From contig NZ_JAENIJ010000009.1 in assembly GCF_016595435.1 (NCBI RefSeq), forward strand, positions 62,001 through 126,000: a stretch of DNA of 64,000 nt. Reading direction: 5' to 3'. This stretch comes from Luteolibacter pohnpeiensis (lineage in GTDB: Bacteria; Verrucomicrobiota; Verrucomicrobiia; Verrucomicrobiales; Akkermansiaceae). Position numbers and translations under genes: made by a program. Positions 8,834 to 17,177 of this stretch are shown one piece after another. Every line of letters starts with the position of its first letter. The stretch's first letter is position 1. A model generated the notes under the pieces. The model did no database searches, had not been told where the DNA came from, and saw nothing but the letters and a program-made list of their open reading frames with translations.

Positions 8834-10405
8834 TCATTCAGCCAACCGGAGCTGTCTCCGCAACTCAGGGTAATCGATTTTGGCGTTGTGCCTCCGATCC
8901 AGCGGAATCGCAGGCAAATAAACGATTTTCGACATCCCGAAATCTGCCGCCAAAGTTTCGATCTCAACGGTGGGGGCGAATTCCTGCGATTGGCCGATCA
9001 CTAATAGTCGCTGGTCATTCCAAGCCATTGCGGCGATCCGGATCGTTGGAAATTTCTCACGAAATGCGCATTCGATAGCAAACGGGTAACGCATCGCTTC
9101 AGCCGGCAAATCCGTAGGCGCCGGAAACATTGGAAGTTTCTCCGAGCATCTGCCTAACAACCAGATTCGTCCCTCCGCATCGAACCAACCCGCATCGCCC
9201 GTACGATGCCACACCGCACCATCCACATGGACCTTGGTTTCTTCATCGCCGATTCCGCCGAGATAGCTTTTCAACACGTGCTCGCCAGTGACCATGATTT
9301 CACCCGCCTGGCCGGAATCGACTTGCAGATCATCAAATTCAGCCTGCCGCAATGGGCCCAAGGGCGTCCCCCAATGATCGCGGATGACCCGCAGCTGAAT
9401 CAGATTCACAGGCTTTCCAGAGCACAACCCGCCGCCCTTCCGAGTCAGCTCGGCGGAGCATTCAACATCATCCGCAGAGAAATGTGCCATGGGCTCGGCC
9501 TCGGTGGAACCGTAGACCGAATCAATCACCGCATCGGTTAGATCCGCTCGCAAGCGGCGCAATAAATCCGGAAAAACAGGTGCACCACCGGTGTATAATT
9601 TTCTAAATTCCGGCAGTGCTCCAGCGCGTTGTAAGGCGTCGAAAAATGCAGGAGAACCGGCACAACGGGTCACTTGCTGCCGCTTTACCTGCGATTGGAT
9701 CGCTTCGATATCCGGCTCACCTGGTTTGGCCAAGTTGGTTGCAGCAAGCACACTTGTTAGACCCGATGCCAGATTCGCCAGGACGAAAACCGGCAACGTG
9801 ATCAGGTCGACCTCGCCTTCTTGAAAGTCCAGAGCCTCTGATAATGCCCGGTGCTGGGCCATCAAAAAACCATGAGTCCGCATCGCAGCCTTCGGGAGTC
9901 CGGTGCTGCCACTGGTGAAAGTGATCAAGGCAGGTTCGTCATCCGGGACATCCAACAAGGGTAAATTCCCGAGGTCCGTCCGCCATGCCCGGGTCCGTGG
10001 AAACCACGCACCAGACCGAATCGCAATGGGAATCCGTCGCAATTCGGGAACCGACATTCTGAGGCACTGGGCTTTCCAAGAACCAAAAAACGCATCCGGC
10101 TGCAATCGCTGGCAACATAACGATAGGAAATGCTTTCCCGCCGATGGATCAGCCAGCATGACGCGAAGCCCGGCATGAAAGGCAGCCAGAAGAAACTCAT
10201 ACAGCTCGATGGATACCGGCTGGAAAACCAAGATGACTTGTCCACGCTTCAACCCAATGCGGTCTAACAGAGCCGCACCTGCCGCGACTCGTTTCCCTAG
10301 ATCTCGAAAAGAAACCACGCGGTCGGCTCCACCTTTGACATCAACCAATGCTGGCTGGTCTGGATGTTTTCTCGCCCGGTCCTCTAACAGCTTAACCAGA
10401 TTCAT
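8834..10405 (-). CDS. AMP-forming acyl-CoA ligase/synthetase (ANL superfamily)
   Basis: The 523-residue protein is a full-length adenylate-forming enzyme. The ATP-phosphate loop is FTSGSTGLPKAAMRTH (about residues 173-188), and further signatures are YTGGAP, DSVYGSTEAEPM and the hinge-side HRTGDAGWFDAEGRIWLLGR. The C-terminal catalytic Lys region is present as RRHNAKIDYPELRR. It should activate a carboxylic acid as acyl-AMP and pass it to CoA or another acceptor. The overall pattern is closest to OleC-type and long-chain acyl ligases, but no OleA or OleD homologue is nearby. It is the last gene of the HMG-CoA reductase operon and starts 2 bp after the GNAT-like gene ends. Confidence 0.85.
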   Translation of the reverse strand: MNLVKLLEDRARKHPDQPALVDVKGGADRVVSFRDLGKRVAAGAALLDRIGLKRGQVILVFQPVSIELYEFLLAAFHAGLRVMLADPSAGKHFLSLCCQRLQPDAFFGSWKAQCLRMSVPELRRIPIAIRSGAWFPRTRAWRTDLGNLPLLDVPDDEPALITFTSGSTGLPKAAMRTHGFLMAQHRALSEALDFQEGEVDLITLPVFVLANLASGLTSVLAATNLAKPGEPDIEAIQSQVKRQQVTRCAGSPAFFDALQRAGALPEFRKLYTGGAPVFPDLLRRLRADLTDAVIDSVYGSTEAEPMAHFSADDVECSAELTRKGGGLCSGKPVNLIQLRVIRDHWGTPLGPLRQAEFDDLQVDSGQAGEIMVTGEHVLKSYLGGIGDEETKVHVDGAVWHRTGDAGWFDAEGRIWLLGRCSEKLPMFPAPTDLPAEAMRYPFAIECAFREKFPTIRIAAMAWNDQRLLVIGQSQEFAPTVEIETLAADFGMSKIVYLPAIPLDRRHNAKIDYPELRRQLRLAE

Positions 10406-10407
10406 TT

Positions 10408-11394
10408 TTATCGAGCGAAAAGTGAATAGCGCCGGAACGTTTCACCATGATGGCGTGTGGTGATTCGCCGCACATTGTTATCATCAAACTGCAACACATG
10501 AAGTGCTGTGGAAAATCCCTTCTGATAGCCTAACATCTGAACTTCATCGACTAACACACTGCCAAGTCCGGGGCATCTTGCTTCGGGATCGACGGCAAGG
10601 GTTTTGATGATCAAAGCAGGCTTCTCCCCACGCGCCGCGGCTTCGAGGTCCGCAATCGCAAACACGAATCCACAAGCGACACCGTCTCGCTCTACAATTT
10701 TTACCAGCTCTGCGTCGATGCGGTCTTTTAGCTTTCGATACGCTCCCAAAAACCCTTCCTCAGACAATGGGGTGTAGAGAAAATTCGAAGCGAAGCTCTT
10801 CAAGCAAATCGTATAAATCGCCCGGAGCTCCTCCTCATATCGATTCAAGTCGATCGGGCGGATCGTAAGTCCTGATTTCAAAAGGCGCTTTTTCAGCGCA
10901 TCAGCGACCGTCGGTTGGCCATCCAATAAAATCGTCGATGACGAATAAGCCGCTATTTCATGAAATCCTGCCGCCCTCCACCACTCCGGATACGATGCCG
11001 GATTCCGTGGCTCTAACAAAAACGGCCCGCGCCCTGTGCTTTCGGCGATGTAGCGATAGCGTCTCCAGGTATTGCCATTCATAGGGCCTACCACTTTTTG
11101 CACGCCCTGCGCCTGCAATTCCTTGACCGCAGCTTCAAGTAACGCAACCGCTTCAATTTCGCCAAGGGCCGCAAATCCCCCGATCGCACCAACCTCATTG
11201 CCCTCGAGGCATGGGGTGTGATTCCACCACAAGGCCGTGTGAGCTACCGCCTGACCCTGAGCATTCAGCAAAAAAATCCGGCCATCCGGCATTTCGGACA
11301 TCGGCGCGAGTTCGTCTGGAGAAGGCAAACCTTCTAACAAAGGAAGGGGAGGTATATCCGATGACGGATAAAAGCGGATATCTGAATGGTTCAT
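10408..11394 (-). CDS. GNAT-like acyltransferase of a lipid-associated operon
   Basis: The start is set at 11394, giving MNHSDIRFYPSS and a 4-bp ATGA overlap with the upstream membrane-protein gene; the longer frame would run through that gene. The 328-residue product has a C-terminal half with GNAT-like character: an acceptor strand (IIKTLAVDPEARCPGLGSVLVDEV, quoted here in part as LAVDPEARCPGLG) resembling the acetyl-CoA pyrophosphate loop. The N-terminal half contains GPMNGNTWRRYRY and may be a second, degenerate GNAT fold. The acyl acceptor cannot be told. Its position between a lipid-kinase-like protein and an acyl ligase suggests N- or O-acylation of an intermediate from the same pathway. 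Confidence 0.65.
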   Translation of the reverse strand: MNHSDIRFYPSSDIPPLPLLEGLPSPDELAPMSEMPDGRIFLLNAQGQAVAHTALWWNHTPCLEGNEVGAIGGFAALGEIEAVALLEAAVKELQAQGVQKVVGPMNGNTWRRYRYIAESTGRGPFLLEPRNPASYPEWWRAAGFHEIAAYSSSTILLDGQPTVADALKKRLLKSGLTIRPIDLNRYEEELRAIYTICLKSFASNFLYTPLSEEGFLGAYRKLKDRIDAELVKIVERDGVACGFVFAIADLEAAARGEKPALIIKTLAVDPEARCPGLGSVLVDEVQMLGYQKGFSTALHVLQFDDNNVRRITTRHHGETFRRYSLFAR

Positions 11395-12713
11395 GATTTG
11401 ATTAACAGTGCGGGAATGGATGACAGCAATGCGGTGATCCCTTTGATCAACCAGAGACGTGTTGGATGATGGTAAACCTGTGGTCGCACTTTGCGGAAAA
11501 TCAGAATCACACACGCGGACCCGATCAACGCGATCAAGAACGGCACCAGCAGCTCGGACATTTCAGGCCACAACCAAACCAATCCTGGCAGCGCCCCAAG
11601 CACCCAGCCTTTCGTCATCGAATGTGCCAGGGTGGAAGGTCGGTCATGCAGCCACCATTTTGTCGCCATGTCCATGATTCCCAGGAGGGATGCGATGGCA
11701 AAGGACACGCCAGCCAGGCCCGATTGATGACTGATGATGCCTCGTTCAACCAAAATCACCCATGGCAAGCAGCTGATCGCGTGAGCAAGTATCGCATCCA
11801 GGCGATGATCAAAAACACCGAGCAGCCGGTTTTTTCTGGTGGTGATAATATGACATACGAAAACCGCGATCAGAGGCAGCGCGAATCGAAAATCCGCCAG
11901 AATCGCACAACCATATCCGAGTAAAGCAGCACCTAACAAAGCCCCTCCATTCAGAGTGGACCACTTCGATGTACCTAATACCAAAGTCAACATGGCAATC
12001 AGTGCGATGGATCGTGCAAGCAAGGCAGCGTGGTCCAAGGGCAGCATTCGATTCAGCACAAAAAACGCCCCTAGAGGGATGATCAGGTTGTCAAAGCCAC
12101 GATCCGCCAGCCCTTCCGCCATCATGGCAAGTATCGCCAAAATCAGTGCGATCCAAGTGGCGTTGAGCCAGTAATATCCGCCCAGGATGATGAGTGGCAT
12201 GGAAACGCAAAAGAAAGCTGCTACCAAAAAAACAAGTGACCCTTCGATGGTCTTCCACCCATCACCGCATCCGTAGCGCCGCTTTCCCCATTTGGTTCCG
12301 GCCAATGCACCTGCGGCATCTGCGATGGTTAGAATCCCGATCGGAATGACATGCAGCAAGGCCCGCCCGGCAGCCAACTGGAAAACCAACGCCACCGAAG
12401 GAGCAAACAAGACTTCGCCATAAGATGGCCTGCCGACCCCGTGCAATGCAGCTCCAATCCCGGCCTTCCACTTTGGCACGAGCCTCAAAACCGTAAGCGG
12501 AACGGTAGCCATCGCCGCCAACACCCACACCGGAACCGGCCCATCAAAGATCCATGGAAATGCCGCGCACAGCAATCCCATCATCACATGGACCGATTTC
12601 CTCGCTACCTCAGGACTGGCGCCAAGCTGAACCGTTAGAAATCGGATCAGTGGCATACCAGCCAGCAATCCGAAAAGCACGGCGAAGACCGAAGGCCAGT
12701 CCCGCAAACTCAT
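11391..12713 (-). CDS. Polytopic membrane protein, phytol/dolichol kinase-like (CTP-dependent family)
   Basis: This 440-residue protein is hydrophobic throughout, with roughly a dozen membrane segments. The first half has the signatures of the SEC59/VTE5 polyprenol-kinase and cytidylyltransferase-like group: RKSVHVMMGL (about 38-47), then ADAAGALAGTKWGKRRYG and WKTIEGSLVFLVAAF (about 130-165), where the Asp, the Gly-spaced loop and the EGS motif bind the nucleotide. The second half (about 230-440) adds extra membrane helices that I cannot assign. Phosphorylation of an isoprenoid alcohol is a reasonable guess given the prenyltransferase and HMG-CoA reductase in the same operon. Both ends overlap neighbouring genes by 4 bp. 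Confidence 0.7.
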   Translation of the reverse strand: MSLRDWPSVFAVLFGLLAGMPLIRFLTVQLGASPEVARKSVHVMMGLLCAAFPWIFDGPVPVWVLAAMATVPLTVLRLVPKWKAGIGAALHGVGRPSYGEVLFAPSVALVFQLAAGRALLHVIPIGILTIADAAGALAGTKWGKRRYGCGDGWKTIEGSLVFLVAAFFCVSMPLIILGGYYWLNATWIALILAILAMMAEGLADRGFDNLIIPLGAFFVLNRMLPLDHAALLARSIALIAMLTLVLGTSKWSTLNGGALLGAALLGYGCAILADFRFALPLIAVFVCHIITTRKNRLLGVFDHRLDAILAHAISCLPWVILVERGIISHQSGLAGVSFAIASLLGIMDMATKWWLHDRPSTLAHSMTKGWVLGALPGLVWLWPEMSELLVPFLIALIGSACVILIFRKVRPQVYHHPTRLWLIKGITALLSSIPALLIKS

Positions 12714-13816
12714 CGAACAACCTCCTCGACCACAAAGCGACTGTAGAAAAAGGCGCGATCCTGTTGGAAAAGCTGCTCAGCCAGTTCCGGCAACAATTTC
12801 AACTTGTTAGACAGTCGCTCGGGCCTGGATCGCGGAGCCAGCATATTCCAATAAGCCAGACGCGCTCCCGGGTTCGAGACCTCAACAATCTTTTCTAACA
12901 ATGATCCGGTATTCTCTTCGTTCATGTATTCGAAGATATCGCTCAAATTGTAGGCATCATACCTCCGTTCCGGCTCCTGCTCGAAAAGCGCTTCGATCGG
13001 TTGATTGAGGATTCTAAATCTGCCTTGTTCGAGAGCACTACGTATCAAATGAAAGTTCTTCTCCTCAAGAGCCTCGGGCAGGTGGGAACCGTGAGTGCCT
13101 GTTAGAATCCAATGCAGATAGGGATTTGCTGACGGTTCCAACTCCACCAAGGCATGCTTCGTTCTGGCAAGGATGCGATCCGCCACGGAGCCTTCGACGT
13201 ATTTGAAAAACTCACGATCTCTGCCCAAAGCTCCCATTGTCTTGCGCGAGAAAAACAACTGGAAGATTGCCCGCCACCGCCAGTGGTTCCAGACCTTGTC
13301 GTAAAATTGAATTCGACCTCCATGATCCCGAGGTATGAGCAATTGATTCACTCGCGATTTTCGATGCGCCAGAGGCAGCACATAATTTCGGAACAATCGG
13401 AAATAATTCTCAAACTTTCCACAACCGCCGATGCCATTCTCGATGATTTCTTTCTTCGCATCCCAAAATGCCTGGACATCGGGCTCCAAACCGCCGCGGC
13501 AGCGTCGGTATAAATCGAATCGATGGTTGCAGGGTCTCGAACCTATCAGCTCCAGAAATTCCACGTGGGTTAGATGCAAGTATGCCTCGCGTCGTAGCTG
13601 GATGCAGGCAATCTGTGCCGGGTTCATTTCAACGGCCGTCACATGCGCCGCTCCAGCTGCCAGGAGCGCGAAACTATTGTCGCCTGCGGAACCAATGCTC
13701 AGGCAATCCCTCCCCGCAGGATCCAGCGCGCCGACTAACAGCTTGGAGTCTTCCCAACACTGGGCGTATCGCACATTTGAAAAATCGGCACGATTTTGAA
13801 TCTCGGATTGCTTCAT
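12710..13816 (-). CDS. DUF3419 family, BtaA-like aminocarboxypropyl transferase
   Basis: The 368-residue protein belongs by pattern to the BtaA/DUF3419 family, whose founding members transfer the 3-amino-3-carboxypropyl group of S-adenosylmethionine to diacylglycerol in betaine-lipid synthesis. The characteristic opening RYAQCWEDSKLL (about residues 16-27), the nucleotide loop LSIGSAGDNSFALL (about 39-52) and TAVEMNPAQIACIQLR (about 60-75) are all present. The C-terminal region holds YNLSDIFEYM. The usual partner BtaB, an N-methyltransferase, is not seen in this window. Instead it sits with isoprenoid enzymes, so the acceptor may be a prenylated or otherwise unusual lipid. Genes on both sides overlap by 4 bp. 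Confidence 0.75.
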   Translation of the reverse strand: MKQSEIQNRADFSNVRYAQCWEDSKLLVGALDPAGRDCLSIGSAGDNSFALLAAGAAHVTAVEMNPAQIACIQLRREAYLHLTHVEFLELIGSRPCNHRFDLYRRCRGGLEPDVQAFWDAKKEIIENGIGGCGKFENYFRLFRNYVLPLAHRKSRVNQLLIPRDHGGRIQFYDKVWNHWRWRAIFQLFFSRKTMGALGRDREFFKYVEGSVADRILARTKHALVELEPSANPYLHWILTGTHGSHLPEALEEKNFHLIRSALEQGRFRILNQPIEALFEQEPERRYDAYNLSDIFEYMNEENTGSLLEKIVEVSNPGARLAYWNMLAPRSRPERLSNKLKLLPELAEQLFQQDRAFFYSRFVVEEVVR

Positions 13817-16254
13817 GATGCATCAGCACGTTCTAAAATTTTGACCTCACCGGTGGAGCCGTCCATTTGAACGACGTCACCGGTTTTTAAAATCCCGGTG
13901 ATATTTGGGAGGGAAACAATGCAGGGCAATCGAAGCTCCCGCGAAACAATCGCCGAATGCGACAGCAGGCTGCCTCGCTCGACCAGCAACCCTGAAGCCG
14001 CAGGGAAAAGCACAACCCATCCTGGATCCGTCTGCAGTGCCACCAGAATCTCTCCTGATTCCAAGCGCGCTGTTTTCGGATCTAACACCACACGCACTTT
14101 TCCCGTTCGGATGCCAGGACAAGCTCCGGTTCCTTTCAGGCTGCTGCCGTCATAGACGGGGATTTCAGGTGAACCCGAGGATGCCACGAATTCGCGGTAT
14201 CGATGGGCGGGGCCATGAGTCTGAAATCGATCGGGTGGAGGACTTTCCAGTTGATAGATCTTGAACTCAGCACGCCGTTGGTCGGCAAGTTTCGCATAAT
14301 CGAGCACCGTCCCGGTTCCCTCCCAGGCTGCGAGGATTTCCTGCAATTCCAGATAGAAAACATCTTCAGGCGCATTCAACTGCCCATCGGCATAAAGGCG
14401 TTTTCCTAACTCTCGCAGGATCGAACGGACACGACCAAAAAGACGGGTTCGCTCGAAGCGCAAGTTCTCACGGCACCGGACTTTTTCCCGAGTTTGGTTC
14501 AGGACATAGTGGAAGATCCAGCGTTTGAGCGGGTTTTCGATCCGCGGAGCCTCTGTCTGTGAAATGATCGATTCCGCTGGAAATGTCCCGCGCAATGCAA
14601 GCGCGCCGATCGATGAAAGTAAGGTCGCGGAATGATCGCGGACAGTCGGGCTTTCCAATTTGAGCTCCTCAAGGCATCGATCACCGAATTCGTTCAGATA
14701 GCTTTCGAATTCCTGCTGCAATTTCTCATGCTTCTTGAGAGCAGCGAGCTTCTCGCGCTCGCCCGCTGTCGGACTCGCCAGTAGCGTGGCAAGCTCCGGA
14801 GAATCTGCCGCTAACTTGGCCATTCGGATGATCCGGCGCGGCGGCTCAGCACTGATGATCCCTCCAGTATTTGCCAGGAGTTCGTTTTGCAGCGTCCCTG
14901 CCTGATCACCGATCCATTTCCCGCAGAGACCACGGAGAACTCCGTAGAAGATCATGGCGAAGAAATCATTCACCAGTGGCGCATCCCACCGCTTCAGAAG
15001 TTGCCGCTCCAATTCCCGATAATGCGCGACCAATTCCTCGCCGCTCATCCGGCTGAGCGCGATGGGTGGGGCTGCTAACGATCGATTGAGTCGATGCTGA
15101 AACTCACGAACTTGCCTGGGTAAACCGAGCTGACGCCGGATGAGGCCGAAACAAGTCCGAATCAGGGCGAGAGTATCCGAAATCCGATTGGTTTTCGATT
15201 CCTCAATGATCGACTGGACCAGTGAACCCGGAAGCGGCTCTTTCACTCCCATCATTTGTTCCATGAAATTACGATTCACCTGAAAGCCCGGCAAAAGCGC
15301 GAGAACCCGATACCAACTACCAAGATTGTAGTACGTTCGACCACGGATCAGCCCGAGCATTTGAGGAAAAACGTCGTCTGCTCTGGCAATCCGTGAAGCA
15401 GGCACCGACATGAGCCTGCAGAACTCGCGGTAAACGGATTCATAGATTCTGCGGGCAAACGAAAAGGTGAGAGGCGTGGTCACTCCGCCATAACTTTCGG
15501 CAATGTTGCTGTTGTCCCAAACCCGCAATAGATCCGTCGGGTCTGGCTGCTTCGCCAAAGTTGTTATCGGCCGGGATTGCAACAGCCATAACTTGCCGGA
15601 TGCATCGACAGCCCATTCGATATCCTGGGGGCGCCCGAAGTGGAGTTCACAATCCGCTGAAAGCTTCGCGACTGCGAGCCCTTCGGCTTCTGTTAGAATG
15701 GATTGATCCGGTCGGGCCCTAACATTTCCCAGACGATCGATTTCCCAGGTTTCTCCATCGACTTCGCCAGAAACCAATTTTTCACCCGTCCCTTGGACTG
15801 CTGCGATGACTGACAGGCCGCGTTCACCACGGACCGGGTCCGCGCTGAAGGCGACACCAGCGGCCTTTGGATTGATCATTCGCTGAACAATGACTGCAGG
15901 TGCACCCGGTGGATCAATTCCTTGCTCCCAACAGTATGAAATCACGGATTCACTTCGCGCCGAACTGCGAACCGCTTCGATTTTCTCCACCACCTCTGGT
16001 TTTTCCACATGAAGAAACGTGTCGAACTGGCCGGCAAAGGAATGAGCAGCACCATCTTCTGCCAAGCCCGAGGATCGCACCGCGAATTGGACCCCGCCTA
16101 TTTTCTTCAGGGCATCGGTGATTGCACCAGGATCGATCGACTCCTGCGGTAAGATCGCAAACCAGTCGGGAACAGGGAAGTCAGCGCTTTGCAAGTCAGC
16201 CAGCGCATTGCCTTTGCCGCCAAAACGGTGGGATTGATCGGGAAATTCAGGCAT
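13813..16254 (-). CDS. PEP-synthase-like phosphotransferase (PPDK N-terminal plus PEP-utiliser His domain)
   Basis: The 813-residue protein has an ATP-grasp-like PPDK N-terminal domain (about residues 10-235, with AVRSSGLAEDGAAHSFAG and PQDIEWAVD...LWLLQSRPI), a helical middle region, and a C-terminal mobile domain carrying the phosphorylatable His in SLLSHSAIVSREL (His766 by my count). The C-terminal PEP/pyruvate barrel of true PEP synthase is missing. That makes it like the rifampin-phosphotransferase type, where ATP energises His and a phosphate is moved to a small-molecule hydroxyl. The substrate is probably an intermediate of this operon and not pyruvate. It starts 3 bp after the UbiA gene ends and overlaps the next gene by 4 bp. 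Confidence 0.8.
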   Translation of the reverse strand: MPEFPDQSHRFGGKGNALADLQSADFPVPDWFAILPQESIDPGAITDALKKIGGVQFAVRSSGLAEDGAAHSFAGQFDTFLHVEKPEVVEKIEAVRSSARSESVISYCWEQGIDPPGAPAVIVQRMINPKAAGVAFSADPVRGERGLSVIAAVQGTGEKLVSGEVDGETWEIDRLGNVRARPDQSILTEAEGLAVAKLSADCELHFGRPQDIEWAVDASGKLWLLQSRPITTLAKQPDPTDLLRVWDNSNIAESYGGVTTPLTFSFARRIYESVYREFCRLMSVPASRIARADDVFPQMLGLIRGRTYYNLGSWYRVLALLPGFQVNRNFMEQMMGVKEPLPGSLVQSIIEESKTNRISDTLALIRTCFGLIRRQLGLPRQVREFQHRLNRSLAAPPIALSRMSGEELVAHYRELERQLLKRWDAPLVNDFFAMIFYGVLRGLCGKWIGDQAGTLQNELLANTGGIISAEPPRRIIRMAKLAADSPELATLLASPTAGEREKLAALKKHEKLQQEFESYLNEFGDRCLEELKLESPTVRDHSATLLSSIGALALRGTFPAESIISQTEAPRIENPLKRWIFHYVLNQTREKVRCRENLRFERTRLFGRVRSILRELGKRLYADGQLNAPEDVFYLELQEILAAWEGTGTVLDYAKLADQRRAEFKIYQLESPPPDRFQTHGPAHRYREFVASSGSPEIPVYDGSSLKGTGACPGIRTGKVRVVLDPKTARLESGEILVALQTDPGWVVLFPAASGLLVERGSLLSHSAIVSRELRLPCIVSLPNITGILKTGDVVQMDGSTGEVKILERADAS

Positions 16255-16257
16255 CGG

Positions 16258-17157
16258 TTAGATCAAGTGATGGATGGCAAGTGGGATCAGTCCCAAGAGA
16301 AGATAGAGCATCAAAGTCCAGATTGCTGAAAAATGTTCGATTCGCCGACCATGCGTTGAATTCGTGACATACTGGATCGCCAATGGAATGGAGCCGATAA
16401 AGGCCAGGCCCAACGGAATGGATAGAAGTAAGACATGGCCGGTCTCACGTGCAGCGAGCGCCGCACTAACAAGTGTGCCTAACAACGCGGCAAGCCAGAC
16501 AAGAACGCCCCCTCGTTTTCCCCAAAGCCGACTGTAGGTCTCCACTCCTTCTTCCTCGTCCTCAGGCTGCCGAAGCTTCCGGCCGATTTCGATCACCACG
16601 CCATTGCAAAAGCTGGCTGTTAGAAACCATCCCAAACCATGCGGAGCATGTCCCGATCGAGGCATCCAATCGCAGGCGGTCGCAAAAAAATCGACCAGCG
16701 GCATGATTCCCATGTGAGTCAGCAGGTAAATCACCGGCCGTTTTTTCAGCCAATTTCTGCAGAAAAACTCAACACTCATCAAAGCCAGATAGGACCAGGC
16801 AATCGCCAGGACCCATAGCAGCCTCGGATCCAGCCAAAGAGCCAGAGCGAGCTGAGAAATGGCAGCAGCAATGAAAACCAAACGCAACTCGGAAAGCTTC
16901 ACCAACCCCCGTGGCACCGGGCGGTACGGCCGCCACCGCGCATCCTCATCCGCGTCCTTGAACTCATCCGCAATTCTCAATTGCAAAAACATCAACAGAC
17001 AAACCAAGAAGGCCACGCCATAGGTCGCCGGTCCTGGCGGGGCAGCGCCGCGAATCAAACTTGAAAATGAAACCGCGCAGGCACTGAAGGCGGCGATCAA
17101 TGGCGCATGAGCCACGACCGGAAACCGCTCCTTTTGATAGATCCACCAACGTTTCAT
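16258..17157 (-). CDS. UbiA-superfamily prenyltransferase
   Basis: The start is placed at 17157 (MKRWWIYQKERFP), 20 bp after the HMG-CoA reductase stop; the longer frame overlaps that gene. The roughly 299-residue product has about eight membrane helices. The first Asp-rich motif, which binds Mg2+ and the prenyl diphosphate, reads RIADEFKDADEDARWRPYRP (a variant of NDxxDxxxD), and the second polar loop contains IEIGRKLRQPEDEEEG. These enzymes attach an isoprenoid chain to an aromatic, sugar or glycerol-phosphate acceptor in the membrane. No quinone-pathway gene is adjacent, so the acceptor is open. The gene is the second in the operon led by HMG-CoA reductase. Confidence 0.8.
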   Translation of the reverse strand: MKRWWIYQKERFPVVAHAPLIAAFSACAVSFSSLIRGAAPPGPATYGVAFLVCLLMFLQLRIADEFKDADEDARWRPYRPVPRGLVKLSELRLVFIAAAISQLALALWLDPRLLWVLAIAWSYLALMSVEFFCRNWLKKRPVIYLLTHMGIMPLVDFFATACDWMPRSGHAPHGLGWFLTASFCNGVVIEIGRKLRQPEDEEEGVETYSRLWGKRGGVLVWLAALLGTLVSAALAARETGHVLLLSIPLGLAFIGSIPLAIQYVTNSTHGRRIEHFSAIWTLMLYLLLGLIPLAIHHLI

Positions 17158-17177
17158 GATGAGATAGTACGATGGAT

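Noticed and set aside
13560-13576. A further parS-like sequence containing TTCCACGTGGG
   Set aside because: Only part of the palindrome is present and the right half fails; it lies within the BtaA-like gene far from the cluster.
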